Shown: piece by piece, positions 43,555 through 52,332 of the stretch
How positions within the stretch are numbered: position 1 is the first letter of the stretch
Layout of the letters: the number at the start of each line of letters is the position of its first letter
Assembly: GCF_003991195.1 (NCBI RefSeq)
Contig: NZ_RCWL01000010.1
Span: forward strand, 86,913 to 150,912
Direction: 5' to 3'
Source of the DNA: Gynurincola endophyticus
GTDB lineage: Bacteria > Bacteroidota > Bacteroidia > Chitinophagales > Chitinophagaceae
Length of the DNA: 64,000 nucleotides
Notes under the pieces: generated by a model
Database searches by the model: none
Seen by the model: only the letters and a program-made list of their open reading frames with translations
What the model was told of the DNA's origin: nothing
Made by a program: the position numbers and the translations under genes

Positions 43555-45462
43555 TTAATCTTTCAGCGGAATCTCAAACACAATAATAGCTCCATCTTCC
43601 TGAGTAATCTGCATCGATCCGCCTAATTGTTCCATCCTTTTTTTCATATTGGTAATACCGTTACCGAATCGTCTTATTTTGATGTCATCAAAACCAACAC
43701 CATTATCATGTATACGGATAATGAATTGATCGTTTTCTATGGCAATCGTAATTTCTACCCGTGTAGCACTGGAGTGTTTAACTATATTGTTAATTGCTTC
43801 TTTTGTACTTAAAAATATATTCCCCCGCTTTTCCCCGCTGATTTCTATTATAGGAATAATCACAGGAGTTTTAATTTCCAAATGTATGGGTGTGTTTTCT
43901 AAAAATTCTACAGTGTGCGAACGGATATAAGCAATCAAACTTTCAATGGTGTCGTTTGAGCTTTTCATTGACCATATGATGGTATTCATTTTAGTAAGCA
44001 ACTCGTTCGCTGAATTTGAAATTTTCTCCAGCTCAGGTACTACATTTCCTTTTAGTTTTGCTTTTACAATTTCAGTCATCAATCCGATGGCTGTTACGCC
44101 TGAACCCAGCTCATCGTGCATATCTGCCGAGATACGGTCACGCTCATGTTGTGTTGCAGTAATCACTGCCATTTGTTTTTCAAATTCTTTTCTTTCATTA
44201 TCCCGCTTTAACTGCTCCTGTTCTTTTACACGCATGATTAACTCCATCCGGTTTTTATATACCAGTCCTGCCAGAAAACAAATCAATTCCAGAATAACTC
44301 CTAATACATACCAGAACATCGAGCGATTAAAAATTGATTCAGGATACTTGGGAAGTATTTCCCAACCGAACATTAATAATGCCAGCGAAATAAATGAAAA
44401 GCCGATTAATAAACCATTTCCGATAGCAAGGTATCTTAGGAGAACTTCTTTTTTAGCAAATCCGTAAACCATTAAAACCAGCCCGATCAGTAGTAATATT
44501 ATTTTTACCAGGTAGTTTTCGATGTAATGTAAGATGGTATAGTTGTTGGTAAAGAAGTAAATGATACTGAAAACAGCCAGCATCACCCATAAAAATCCCT
44601 GAGAAACAATCAGCAGATGGTCTAACCCGCGATGATTTTTGCCGGTATTTATAAAGAGTCTGAAAAAAGCCAGATAAGCAATCAGTCCCATTATCATACA
44701 AACAAGATCAAGATATTCTTCATATAAGTGAATGATAGGAAAGTCTTCAAAGAGGAAGAAAGATTTTAAAAAGAACATACTGGCCATCGACAATGCATAG
44801 AGGCCGTAATACAAAAACTCTCTGTTCTTTTGCTGATAATAGGCTGCGAATGAATAAAGCACCATCATCATCAGGATACCTGCCGCAAAAAAAGAAAAAA
44901 TATTTAACGGTCGGTTCGACTCATAAAGAATATCCTTCCAGAAAGGAGCAAAATTCTTTTCAATTAATATCGGCTTAAACCGGTTGATATTTGATTTAAT
45001 AAAGTGAAAATGAGTATATAAGGCTAAACTATCACCTGGTTGAAGGGTTAACAATCCGTACATTTTAGCGCCCAACACCTGGTTTTGCGCTACTACTGGT
45101 TCGGGAGGGCTACCCGTTCTTAAATTTTGAATATACAGGTGCAGGTATTTGCTATAGAACCCGGGTGAAAAATAAACCGAAAGGGTATCGCCGGAGGTGT
45201 TATAGACAATCAGTTTTCCGTAAATATTATTGTCGGTATAAGTATGGGGAATAAAGCCGTTTTTGAAAAAACTACCGGGCTGGTAGGGGAGGTAGGGAAG
45301 TTGTGACTGAGCAAAAATCTGTTCGCGTTTTACAGGAAAAAGAGCTATATCCTGATGTACATATTTGAAATTTTTTATGCCGTTTAAATCTATAGGATCA
45401 GCAATAGCATTTACAAATGAAATGCAAAAGAATATATAAAATATCAAAAAACGATAAATCAT
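43555..45462 (-). CDS. 7TMR-DISM sensor histidine kinase
   Basis: Two-component sensor. ATG 45460-45462 gives a proper signal peptide (cleavage near NAIADP); a second ATG is 24 bases further out. The 635-aa product has a periplasmic 7TMR-DISMED2-type domain (about 25-165), seven membrane helices (about 180-390), a coiled coil (KEQEQLKRDNERKEFEKQM) and a HisKA_3-type domain with the phospho-His in HERDRISADMHDELGSG, then the ATPase with NNIVKH (N box), DNGVGFDD (G1) and GNGITNMKKRM (G2). No response regulator gene is adjacent, so the partner is elsewhere. Confidence 0.92.
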   Translation of the reverse strand: MIYRFLIFYIFFCISFVNAIADPIDLNGIKNFKYVHQDIALFPVKREQIFAQSQLPYLPYQPGSFFKNGFIPHTYTDNNIYGKLIVYNTSGDTLSVYFSPGFYSKYLHLYIQNLRTGSPPEPVVAQNQVLGAKMYGLLTLQPGDSLALYTHFHFIKSNINRFKPILIEKNFAPFWKDILYESNRPLNIFSFFAAGILMMMVLYSFAAYYQQKNREFLYYGLYALSMASMFFLKSFFLFEDFPIIHLYEEYLDLVCMIMGLIAYLAFFRLFINTGKNHRGLDHLLIVSQGFLWVMLAVFSIIYFFTNNYTILHYIENYLVKIILLLIGLVLMVYGFAKKEVLLRYLAIGNGLLIGFSFISLALLMFGWEILPKYPESIFNRSMFWYVLGVILELICFLAGLVYKNRMELIMRVKEQEQLKRDNERKEFEKQMAVITATQHERDRISADMHDELGSGVTAIGLMTEIVKAKLKGNVVPELEKISNSANELLTKMNTIIWSMKSSNDTIESLIAYIRSHTVEFLENTPIHLEIKTPVIIPIIEISGEKRGNIFLSTKEAINNIVKHSSATRVEITIAIENDQFIIRIHDNGVGFDDIKIRRFGNGITNMKKRMEQLGGSMQITQEDGAIIVFEIPLKD

Positions 45463-45551
45463 TAAATAAGGCTTTATAACTTCCAAATTCTTCTCTAAGA
45501 ATGTTTGAATGCTGCTGTAAAATACATATTTTCATTGTGCATTCTATCTAT

Positions 45552-45583
45552 TTAGAGATAATTTCTCTAAGTACTTATCTTTG
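45552..45583 (+). promoter_or_regulatory. ftsK promoter with palindrome
   Basis: TATCTTTG (45576-45583) is a fine -7 box six bases before the ATG at 45589. A palindrome TTAGAGA-TAATT-TCTCTAA (45552-45570) lies just upstream, between the -33 and -7 positions, where a repressor would act. Confidence 0.5.
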
Positions 45584-45588
45584 TAATT

Positions 45589-48111
45589 ATGGCGAATCGC
45601 ACCAAGAAATCTAAAAAAAAGACAGCTGATCCCGGAGAACTTGTTCAGGAACAAGAAGTGAAGGTGGAAGTGAAGGAGATTGTAAAAGATGAACGTACTC
45701 ATAAAATTGTGGGTACCATATCTTTATTGATCTGTTTGTTTCTTTTTGTTGCCTTTTTTTCCTATTTGTTTACCTGGCGCGAAGACCAGGATAAAGTTTT
45801 TAAAGGCTCTTCCATTCTTTTCCCCAGCGCACAGGTGAAAACCGAAAACTGGGCAGGTAACATCGGCGCTTATGTTAGCCATCAGTTTTTTTATTATGGG
45901 TTCGGACTGGCTTCTTTTCTGTTCTGTACCTTTTTTCTGGCATTTGGATTAAACAAAATTTTTGGAGAAAGAGTACTTTCTCTCAAGCGTAATATCAGGT
46001 ATGTTTTATTGGGGCTGGTTTATTTCAGTTTATTATTTGCTTTTTTGGGAGCTCAAACCGAATTTCCCTGGGGCGGAGCTGCCGGTAATTATATGAATGA
46101 CTGGTTAACCAAAATGGCGGGTACACTGGGTGTTATTGTGTTGTTGATAGCCGTTCCTTTTGCTTATTTTATCTGGAGAAAAAATCCCCGGTTCAGTATG
46201 CCGGCTAAAACTGCCGTACCTGAAAAACAATTGACAGACGAAATTCCTGCCATTCTGGAAGAAGAGGAAAACAAAGAAGAAGTTGTGCCTGTAAAAGTTA
46301 AAGGAAATGGACTAAAAGGTAACGGTAAAATGGTAAAACCTGTCATTGAAGAAGAAGAAGAGGAGGAAATGACCCTGAACATTATCGAAAATGATGATGA
46401 ACCACCATTTGAGCCGGACGATGAAGAAGAGGAAGAGGAAGAAATCATACCCGAAGAGCCGGAAGTAATAGAAGAACCACCGGTACTTCTTCCTAAAAAA
46501 ATAGAAAAATATGTAGCTCCTTCGTTAGAGCTTGAAATCAATACCACCCCGCTTTCTCAGGAGGAAGAACCGTTGGTGCCTGTACAGAATACGAATGTAC
46601 TTGAACCTTATGAACCTACCTGGGATCTTAAAGAATATGCTTATCCTCCTTTAGATCTTTTAACAGCCTATGCAAATGACAAAGTTGCACAGGACGCACA
46701 TGAACTGGAAGCTAACAAAAATCAGATTATTTCTACACTGAGAAATTATGATATCACTATTCAGAAAATCAGTGCTACCGTTGGGCCAACAGTTACCTTA
46801 TATGAAATTGTACCGGCAGCCGGCGTGCGTATTTCAAGAATTAAAAATCTTGAAGATGATATAGCCTTGAGTTTGGCTGCTTTGGGTATTCGTATTATTG
46901 CTCCGATACCGGGTAGGGGAACCATCGGTATTGAAGTACCGAATGCGAAAAAGTCAATCGTAGGTATGCGGGCTTTGCTAAGCTCAGAGAAATTTCAGAA
47001 TAATAATTTCAGTTTGCCGATTGCCTTAGGAAAACGTATCGATAACGAAAACTTTATAGTTGACCTGGCTACTATGCCGCACTTGCTGATGGCCGGTGCT
47101 ACCGGTCAGGGTAAATCTGTAGGTTTAAATGCAATACTTGTTTCTTTACTCTATAAAAAACATCCGTCACAACTGAAGTTTGTACTGGTCGATCCTAAAA
47201 AGGTAGAATTGAGCCTGTATCGCGCTATTGAAAATCATTTTCTGGCAAAATTGCCGGGCGAAGAAGAAGCAATTATTACCGATACAAAAAAAGTAATCAA
47301 TACATTGAATGCTCTTTGTATTGAAATGGATAACCGTTACGATTTATTAAAAGAAGCCGGCGCCAGAAATATTAAAGAGTATAATGAAAAATTCGTTAAA
47401 CGGAAGTTGAACCCCCAGAAAGGACATCAGTTTTTGCCGTTTATTGTATTGGTAGTAGATGAGTTTGCTGATCTGATCATGACAGCAGGTAAAGAAGTTG
47501 AAATGCCAATTGCCCGTTTGGCACAGCTGGCCAGGGCTGTAGGTATCCACTTGATTATTGCTACCCAGCGCCCGTCTGTAAATATTATTACAGGTACCAT
47601 TAAAGCAAACTTCCCTGCAAGAATTGCCTTTAAAGTATCGTCTAAAATTGATAGCCGCACTATTTTAGACATTGGCGGTGCCGAACAGTTAATCGGTAAA
47701 GGAGATATGCTGATTTCCTATAATGGTGAGTTAACCCGTTTACAGTGTGCTTTTGTTGATACACCGGAAGTAGAGTCGATTTGTGAAGCCATCGGTTATC
47801 AGGATGGCTATCCGCAGGCATTTTTATTGCCGGAATATGTAGATGAGAAAGATACGGACTCAAAAGATTTTGATCCGAGCGACAGAGATCCGTTGTTCGA
47901 AGATGCTGCAAAAATTATCGTACAAAATCAGATAGGGTCCACCTCCTTACTGCAAAGGAGGATGAAATTGGGCTATAACCGGGCAGGAAGATTGATGGAC
48001 CAACTCGAAGCGGCAGGTATCGTAGGCCCTAACCAGGGCTCGAAAGCGCGCGAAGTACTCATTAAAACAGACATGGAGTTGCAACAACATTTAGAAACTT
48101 TTGGCTATTAG
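45589..48111 (+). CDS. ftsK: DNA translocase FtsK
   Basis: Septal DNA pump that clears and aligns chromosomes at division. The 840-aa product has four membrane helices in the first 190 residues, a highly acidic linker (about 220-310, several runs of four to five Glu), then the alpha/beta motor: DITIQKISATVGPTVTLYE, GIEVPNAKKSIVG, Walker A GATGQGKSVGLN near 504, Walker B FIVLVVDEFADL, RLAQLARAVGIHLIIATQRP, and a C-terminal gamma domain (about 770-840: YNRAGRLMDQLEAAGIVGPN) that reads orienting DNA sites. Complete and of ordinary length. Confidence 0.96.
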   Translation: MANRTKKSKKKTADPGELVQEQEVKVEVKEIVKDERTHKIVGTISLLICLFLFVAFFSYLFTWREDQDKVFKGSSILFPSAQVKTENWAGNIGAYVSHQFFYYGFGLASFLFCTFFLAFGLNKIFGERVLSLKRNIRYVLLGLVYFSLLFAFLGAQTEFPWGGAAGNYMNDWLTKMAGTLGVIVLLIAVPFAYFIWRKNPRFSMPAKTAVPEKQLTDEIPAILEEEENKEEVVPVKVKGNGLKGNGKMVKPVIEEEEEEEMTLNIIENDDEPPFEPDDEEEEEEEIIPEEPEVIEEPPVLLPKKIEKYVAPSLELEINTTPLSQEEEPLVPVQNTNVLEPYEPTWDLKEYAYPPLDLLTAYANDKVAQDAHELEANKNQIISTLRNYDITIQKISATVGPTVTLYEIVPAAGVRISRIKNLEDDIALSLAALGIRIIAPIPGRGTIGIEVPNAKKSIVGMRALLSSEKFQNNNFSLPIALGKRIDNENFIVDLATMPHLLMAGATGQGKSVGLNAILVSLLYKKHPSQLKFVLVDPKKVELSLYRAIENHFLAKLPGEEEAIITDTKKVINTLNALCIEMDNRYDLLKEAGARNIKEYNEKFVKRKLNPQKGHQFLPFIVLVVDEFADLIMTAGKEVEMPIARLAQLARAVGIHLIIATQRPSVNIITGTIKANFPARIAFKVSSKIDSRTILDIGGAEQLIGKGDMLISYNGELTRLQCAFVDTPEVESICEAIGYQDGYPQAFLLPEYVDEKDTDSKDFDPSDRDPLFEDAAKIIVQNQIGSTSLLQRRMKLGYNRAGRLMDQLEAAGIVGPNQGSKAREVLIKTDMELQQHLETFGY

Positions 48112-48189
48112 ATGAAATAACTGTTAAAGTTGTGTGAACTGATTAAACCTTTTAAGCCTTTGGTAGTCTAATTGTTAGATATGTTTGTA

Positions 48190-48197
48190 TAACTTTG
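48190..48197 (+). promoter_or_regulatory. -7 box for lolA
   Basis: TAACTTTG fits TAnnTTTG and ends 23 bases before the lolA ATG at 48221. A TTG at 48172-48174 is a short-spaced -33 candidate. Confidence 0.4.
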
Positions 48198-48220
48198 TTT
48201 TCAATTGTAAAAATCAACCA

Positions 48221-48862
48221 ATGAAAAGACTTTTATTACTAGTTACTTTGTTTTCTTTTGTGGCGTTAGGATATAGTCAGAATGATCCAAAAGCTAAAAC
48301 TATTTTAGACAAGTCAAGCTCTACTTTTAAATCATATAAAACGATCTACGCAGAATTTGAATTGAAAAATGAATCTGCTGCCGGTAAAGCATTAGGAGTA
48401 GAATCTGGAAAAATGTGGACGAAAGGTTCAAAGTTTTATGTAGAGCTGGGCAATAGAAAAATCTGGTCTGACGGTAAATACATCTATAATGCAGATGAGG
48501 ATACAAAAGAAATTACAAAAACACTGGCAGAGAATAACGAGTCAGGATTTACTCCGCAAAAGATTTTCACTAATTTCTATGATAAAGATTTTTTATACCG
48601 TTACAATTCAGAAGGAACAACGAACGGGAGAGCGGTTAATGAAATCGAAATGACTCCAAAAGATAAATCAAACCAGTTTCATAAACTTTATTTAGGCATT
48701 GATAAAGCCACTAATCATATTTCTTTTTTGAAATTATTAAATAAAGCAGGAAACAAAATAACTTATCAGATTAATAAGTTAGTACCTAACAGTACTGTTA
48801 ATGATACAAAATTCGCTTATAATTCGAAAGATTACCCGGGTTATGAATTATTAGACTTCTAA
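48221..48862 (+). CDS. lolA: Outer-membrane lipoprotein carrier LolA
   Basis: Periplasmic shuttle that takes lipoproteins from the inner to the outer membrane. ATG 48221 gives a signal peptide MKRLLLLVTLFSFVALGYSQ; the frame is open to 48185. The 213-aa product has the LolA half-barrel pattern: SSTFKSYKTIYAEFELKN, SGKMWTKGSKFYVEL, WSDGKYIYNADEDTKEIT, and DKATNHISFLKLLNKAGNKITYQI. It would supply the export route for the many lipoproteins in this window. It has its own promoter and terminator. Confidence 0.85.
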   Translation: MKRLLLLVTLFSFVALGYSQNDPKAKTILDKSSSTFKSYKTIYAEFELKNESAAGKALGVESGKMWTKGSKFYVELGNRKIWSDGKYIYNADEDTKEITKTLAENNESGFTPQKIFTNFYDKDFLYRYNSEGTTNGRAVNEIEMTPKDKSNQFHKLYLGIDKATNHISFLKLLNKAGNKITYQINKLVPNSTVNDTKFAYNSKDYPGYELLDF

Positions 48863-48945
48863 GCAGAGAAGCATTATTACATTTAAATATCAGGAACTAT
48901 AAAGTTTAGGTTTTATACAAGTAATTAAGTACTTCTAATATTTTT

Positions 48946-48975
48946 AAAAGCTGATCATAAGTTTGATCAGCTTTT
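48946..48975. terminator. Terminator between lolA and ubiX-like gene
   Basis: A 12-bp perfect stem AAAAGCTGATCA/TGATCAGCTTTT with T run. Confidence 0.88.
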
Positions 48976-48994
48976 TTATTAGATACTGGTGAAA

Positions 48995-49558
48995 TTATTT
49001 TCCCCAGCGAAAAGTATCTACACGAATACCTGCCAGGTCGAGCACACGGTCAACCACCGTTAATGCTACTTCTTCAATGGTTTGCGGTTTACTGTAAAAC
49101 GATGGAGTAGCGGGGCATATAATGCCTCCCGCCAGCGTTACAGCCTCCATATTTTTAATATGAATGAGGTTGTAGGGCGTTTCCCGGGCCACACAGATCA
49201 ATTTTCGTCTCTCTTTGAGTACAACATCGGCGGCACGGGTAATAAGGTCATTAGAAGTGCCGTGCGCGATTCTGGAAAGCGTTCCCATTGAACAGGGGGC
49301 AACAATCATGATGTTATACTGGCCCGACCCGGATGCAAAAGGAGCGTTAAAGTTGTTTTTATCGAAAAACTTTACCCCATCAAAATCATTATACGAAGTA
49401 TTATTGAGTTCTTCTTCCCAAACCTGTTTGGCATTATCACTCATCACAACTGATAAGTCTGACCATTGTTCCTTAACTTGTAACAATCTTTTTAAAAGCA
49501 GATAGGGATAAATCGATCCGCTGGCGCCGGTAATGGCAAGAAGAATTTTATTAGACAT
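48995..49558 (-). CDS. ubiX: UbiX-family flavin prenyltransferase
   Basis: Makes prenylated FMN, the cofactor of UbiD-type decarboxylases. The 187-aa product has the flavin-binding start LLAITGASGSIYPYLLLKRLL, VVMSDNAK, the substrate Ser block ASGSGQYNIMIVAPCSMGTLSRIAHG, the KLICVARETPYN region and the C-terminal ICPATPSFYSKPQTIEEV. Length is usual. No ubiD gene is adjacent. Bacteroidota make menaquinone, so a UbiD/MqnL-type partner elsewhere is possible. Confidence 0.93.
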   Translation of the reverse strand: MSNKILLAITGASGSIYPYLLLKRLLQVKEQWSDLSVVMSDNAKQVWEEELNNTSYNDFDGVKFFDKNNFNAPFASGSGQYNIMIVAPCSMGTLSRIAHGTSNDLITRAADVVLKERRKLICVARETPYNLIHIKNMEAVTLAGGIICPATPSFYSKPQTIEEVALTVVDRVLDLAGIRVDTFRWGK

Positions 49559-49590
49559 CTTTTAATAAATTACGCTTACAAAAATACGAT

Positions 49591-50118
49591 ATGCGCTTAC
49601 AGTTTTGGCTTTTTTTATTGCTGACGAACTTTTTTTTAGGAGAAATTAATGCACAAGATGCTAAAAAAGAGGAGGTTAAATGGATTGGTTTCGAAGAAGC
49701 ATTGAATTTGCAAACTACTTCGAAGAAACCGATTATGGTTTTTGTGTACACTAACTGGTGTTCATGGTGCAAATTAATGGAGAAAGATATCTTTCAGAAC
49801 CCAAAAGCAGTCAGTTACCTGAATGATCAGTTTTATTCGGTAAAAATAAATGCAGAATCGAAAGATACATTTGTTGTGAAAGGACAAACTTATACTTATC
49901 TACCTCAATATAAAGCCAATGAGCTGGCACTTTATCTGTTAGAAGGTAGATTAAGTTTTCCAACCACCGTTTTTTTAACGGCAACACAAAAGATGCAAAG
50001 AATTCCGAGTTACCTTGATTTAATGCATGCTGAATGGTTATATAGATTTTTCGGAGAACAGGTGTATGAGAAAAGCAGTTTCGATGATTATATGAAAACG
50101 CATAAACCTACCTGGTAA
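49591..50118 (+). CDS. Exported thioredoxin-fold protein
   Basis: Predicted periplasmic thiol oxidoreductase. The 175-aa product has a signal peptide (cleavage near EINAQ at 22), IGFEEALNLQTTSKKPIMVFVYTNWCSWCKLME with the redox CSWC near 57-60, and a C-terminal LSFPTTVFL with the conserved cis-Pro. This CxWC form is that of the DUF255/thioredoxin_7 group rather than classical TrxA. It diverges from ubiX over 32 bases. Confidence 0.87.
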   Translation: MRLQFWLFLLLTNFFLGEINAQDAKKEEVKWIGFEEALNLQTTSKKPIMVFVYTNWCSWCKLMEKDIFQNPKAVSYLNDQFYSVKINAESKDTFVVKGQTYTYLPQYKANELALYLLEGRLSFPTTVFLTATQKMQRIPSYLDLMHAEWLYRFFGEQVYEKSSFDDYMKTHKPTW

Positions 50119-50292
50119 AATCTTTTGCGGCTGGTGCAGAAACTTTTTTAGATAAGAAAGTTTCTGTCAAAAATAAAAATGTAACCGATGATAATTTTTT
50201 TGTTAATGCTGCAACCCTTTTTTAACTGTAATCATCTTATATAAGAATTTTCATAGGATAAGGTTTAATGGTTAATGGTATTTGATTAGTGC
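50119..50292. other. Gene-free stretch ending in an orphan terminator
   Basis: No coding frame of note. A small hairpin (GAAACTTTTTT/AAGAAAGTTTC, about 50140-50165) may end the thioredoxin transcript. The rest is AT-rich and unexplained until the strong terminator at 50293; a short non-coding RNA is possible. Confidence 0.4.
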
Positions 50293-50314
50293 AACCCCGT
50301 ACTCTTACGGGGTT
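50293..50314 (+). terminator. Orphan rho-independent terminator
   Basis: AACCCCGTA-CTCT-TACGGGGTT, then ATTTTTT. It is 175 bases from the nearest upstream stop. Confidence 0.88.
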
Positions 50315-50348
50315 ATTTTTTAAACTATAGTTTTTAATATAAAAAGAA

Positions 50349-50366
50349 CCCGATGTTTACATCGGG
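50349..50366 (-). terminator. Terminator of the T9SS cargo gene
   Basis: CCCGATGT-TT-ACATCGGG stem with a T run on both sides, just past the stop at 50375. Confidence 0.88.
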
Positions 50367-50374
50367 CTTTTTTT

Positions 50375-52117
50375 TTATTGTTTAATAAAACTATTCGTCG
50401 TTACATGTTGATCTTGAATTGTTTTTAAATAATATGCACCTTTTGGTAAAGAGGTGATATTAATAGTTTCAGAAACATTCTGCGCTTTGTACTGTAATAG
50501 CGGTGTGCCCGCTGAATTGTAAATAACGATCATTGCTCCCGGTGAAACATTCCGCACTGTGATCGTTGCATTGGCAGGGTTAGGATAAATCTCAATTGTA
50601 TTAGAATTGTCAATTACTTTAATAGACTTTATACTTGAATAAGTTTTTTCATTATCTATATCCACTTGTTTTAACCGGTAATAATGTTCACCGCGGATAA
50701 TATTTTTATGTAGATAAGAATAATTAAGCAGAGCCTGGCTATTTCCGTTATTTGCTGCGCTTTCTACGAAATCAATATTAGTCCAGTCTTTACCGTTTGT
50801 TGAGTATTCTATATAAAAACCTTTATTATTTTGTTCTGTAGCAGTACTCCACTTTAACAAAATGTTTTTTTGTTGTTGTGATACATCAAATTTTGTGAGT
50901 TCTACCGGTAACACATTATCGCTGTAATAAAGGTCGATATATCCATGAATACGAACACGCGCTGTACCATCGGTAGGTGGCGCGGTAAACCCTGTTTGTG
51001 ATTTTACCGCAGTGTACCTGTAATAAACAGGTGTTTCAAAGAAACAGCGAAATGAATCAGGTTCCACATTTCGTGGATAAAGTGAAATATCTAAATCTCC
51101 TACACGCTGATAATTATTCACGACGCCTAAAAAATCATAAGCTCTTAAAAAACCGGTTTCATTTTGAAAGTATGGTTTGGCATCAAATAAGAGATAAGTT
51201 AAATCGAGATAAGTTTCACTGCTATAAATCTGGTAAGGGAAGGCACCGAGTTCTAACTGAAAAAATCCCATATGTTCTATTAGTGCGGTGCGAAGTAGTT
51301 CATTCAGGTTGTGATCGGTTCCCATTGGATGAAATGGAGAAAGTTCCTGGGTGGGTGGTAAGTTCCAGTAACCGGATGGATCAGAATAATCAAAAGAAAT
51401 GTATACTTCGTTTTGCGCAGCATTCGTACTAACGGCTCCCCAGTTACGCTGAGCACCAGATCGTGAATCTATAGCCGATAAAGTTACCGGTACCGACAGG
51501 GTATCATCACGCCATTTATAAGGTGATGTTCGTACAAAGAGAAGGTCAAAAGTGTTGATGCCATTTAATGAAGTTGGATTGGCAGTTACCTTGAATTGTA
51601 AACGCCGTGTAAAAACCGGTTTTGTTTTGAGGGATAATGTAAACGAGTTGTTAGAAAGATCCGTTTCCGTACCGGCTCCGTTATCAGTGAAATCGGCAAT
51701 TAAACCGATATCCTGTTCTAATGGAGCAATAGGATTTACATAATACCTGATGTTAAATTGCAGAACTGCTCCTTCAGGGATATTTAATCCGGTGATAAGA
51801 TCTGTTCCGTTCCAGGTGACAAGGTCAGGACAAACTGATTCGCCTGCATAACCTGGAGCTGTAATACAATTAATGCTCGATACTACCTGGGCAATATTAC
51901 CGAAATGACTTAATTGTAAGGCTCCGTTAATGATAGGAGCTGTACCGATATTACCGACCTGAATAAGAAATTCAACTTCCTGCCCGGGATTGACGTAATA
52001 ATTCCCAGTAGTGGTAATCGTAACTGTAGCATCGGTTTGCGCAAATGAAGGAAGAGTACTGAAGAGAGAGAATAAAATAAAAATGAATAGTGTTCCCCGT
52101 TGTAAACATCTTATCAT
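50375..52117 (-). CDS. Secreted protein with type IX sorting domain
   Basis: The 580-aa product (ATG 52115-52117) has a signal peptide ending SFAQ near 27, an N-terminal CARDB/DUF11-like region of about 120 residues (VTITTTGNYYVNPGQEVEFLIQVGN), a middle region with no named domain, an FNIII-like stretch near 420-500 (LPVELTKFDVSQQQKNILLKW, GFYIEYSTNGKDW) and a C-terminal type A sorting domain of about 75 residues (IEIYPNPANATITV, GAYYLKTI). The last directs export by the type IX system and surface anchoring. Function on the surface unknown. Confidence 0.88.
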   Translation of the reverse strand: MIRCLQRGTLFIFILFSLFSTLPSFAQTDATVTITTTGNYYVNPGQEVEFLIQVGNIGTAPIINGALQLSHFGNIAQVVSSINCITAPGYAGESVCPDLVTWNGTDLITGLNIPEGAVLQFNIRYYVNPIAPLEQDIGLIADFTDNGAGTETDLSNNSFTLSLKTKPVFTRRLQFKVTANPTSLNGINTFDLLFVRTSPYKWRDDTLSVPVTLSAIDSRSGAQRNWGAVSTNAAQNEVYISFDYSDPSGYWNLPPTQELSPFHPMGTDHNLNELLRTALIEHMGFFQLELGAFPYQIYSSETYLDLTYLLFDAKPYFQNETGFLRAYDFLGVVNNYQRVGDLDISLYPRNVEPDSFRCFFETPVYYRYTAVKSQTGFTAPPTDGTARVRIHGYIDLYYSDNVLPVELTKFDVSQQQKNILLKWSTATEQNNKGFYIEYSTNGKDWTNIDFVESAANNGNSQALLNYSYLHKNIIRGEHYYRLKQVDIDNEKTYSSIKSIKVIDNSNTIEIYPNPANATITVRNVSPGAMIVIYNSAGTPLLQYKAQNVSETINITSLPKGAYYLKTIQDQHVTTNSFIKQ

Positions 52118-52282
52118 AGTACACAATGTTAAGGTGAATAAAATGGAATAAGGTTGTTGGGGGCACCTAAATATAGAGAAAAGTACGAGGCTTATTGTAA
52201 AACCCGATCCGATTAACAGGTGTTAAAATGGCTAAAAAAGTACTGTTCTTTACAAAACGAAGAGTGTTTTCAGTGCAAAAAC

Positions 52283-52313
52283 AAAAGAGCCGATCATTTG
52301 ATCAGCTCTTTTT
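52283..52313 (-). terminator. Terminator of the serine palmitoyltransferase gene
   Basis: AAAAGAGC-CGATCA pairs with TGATCA-GCTCTTTT with one mismatch region; T run on the minus strand. Confidence 0.8.
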
Positions 52314-52332
52314 ATCATAAATATTACAACTA

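Noticed and set aside
46164..46547. Ser-rich reverse-strand frame in ftsK
   Set aside because: Mirror of the poly-Glu linker of FtsK.
50998..51432. 144-aa plus-strand frame inside the T9SS cargo gene
   Set aside because: Antisense to a protein with signal peptide and sorting domain; no domain in its translation.
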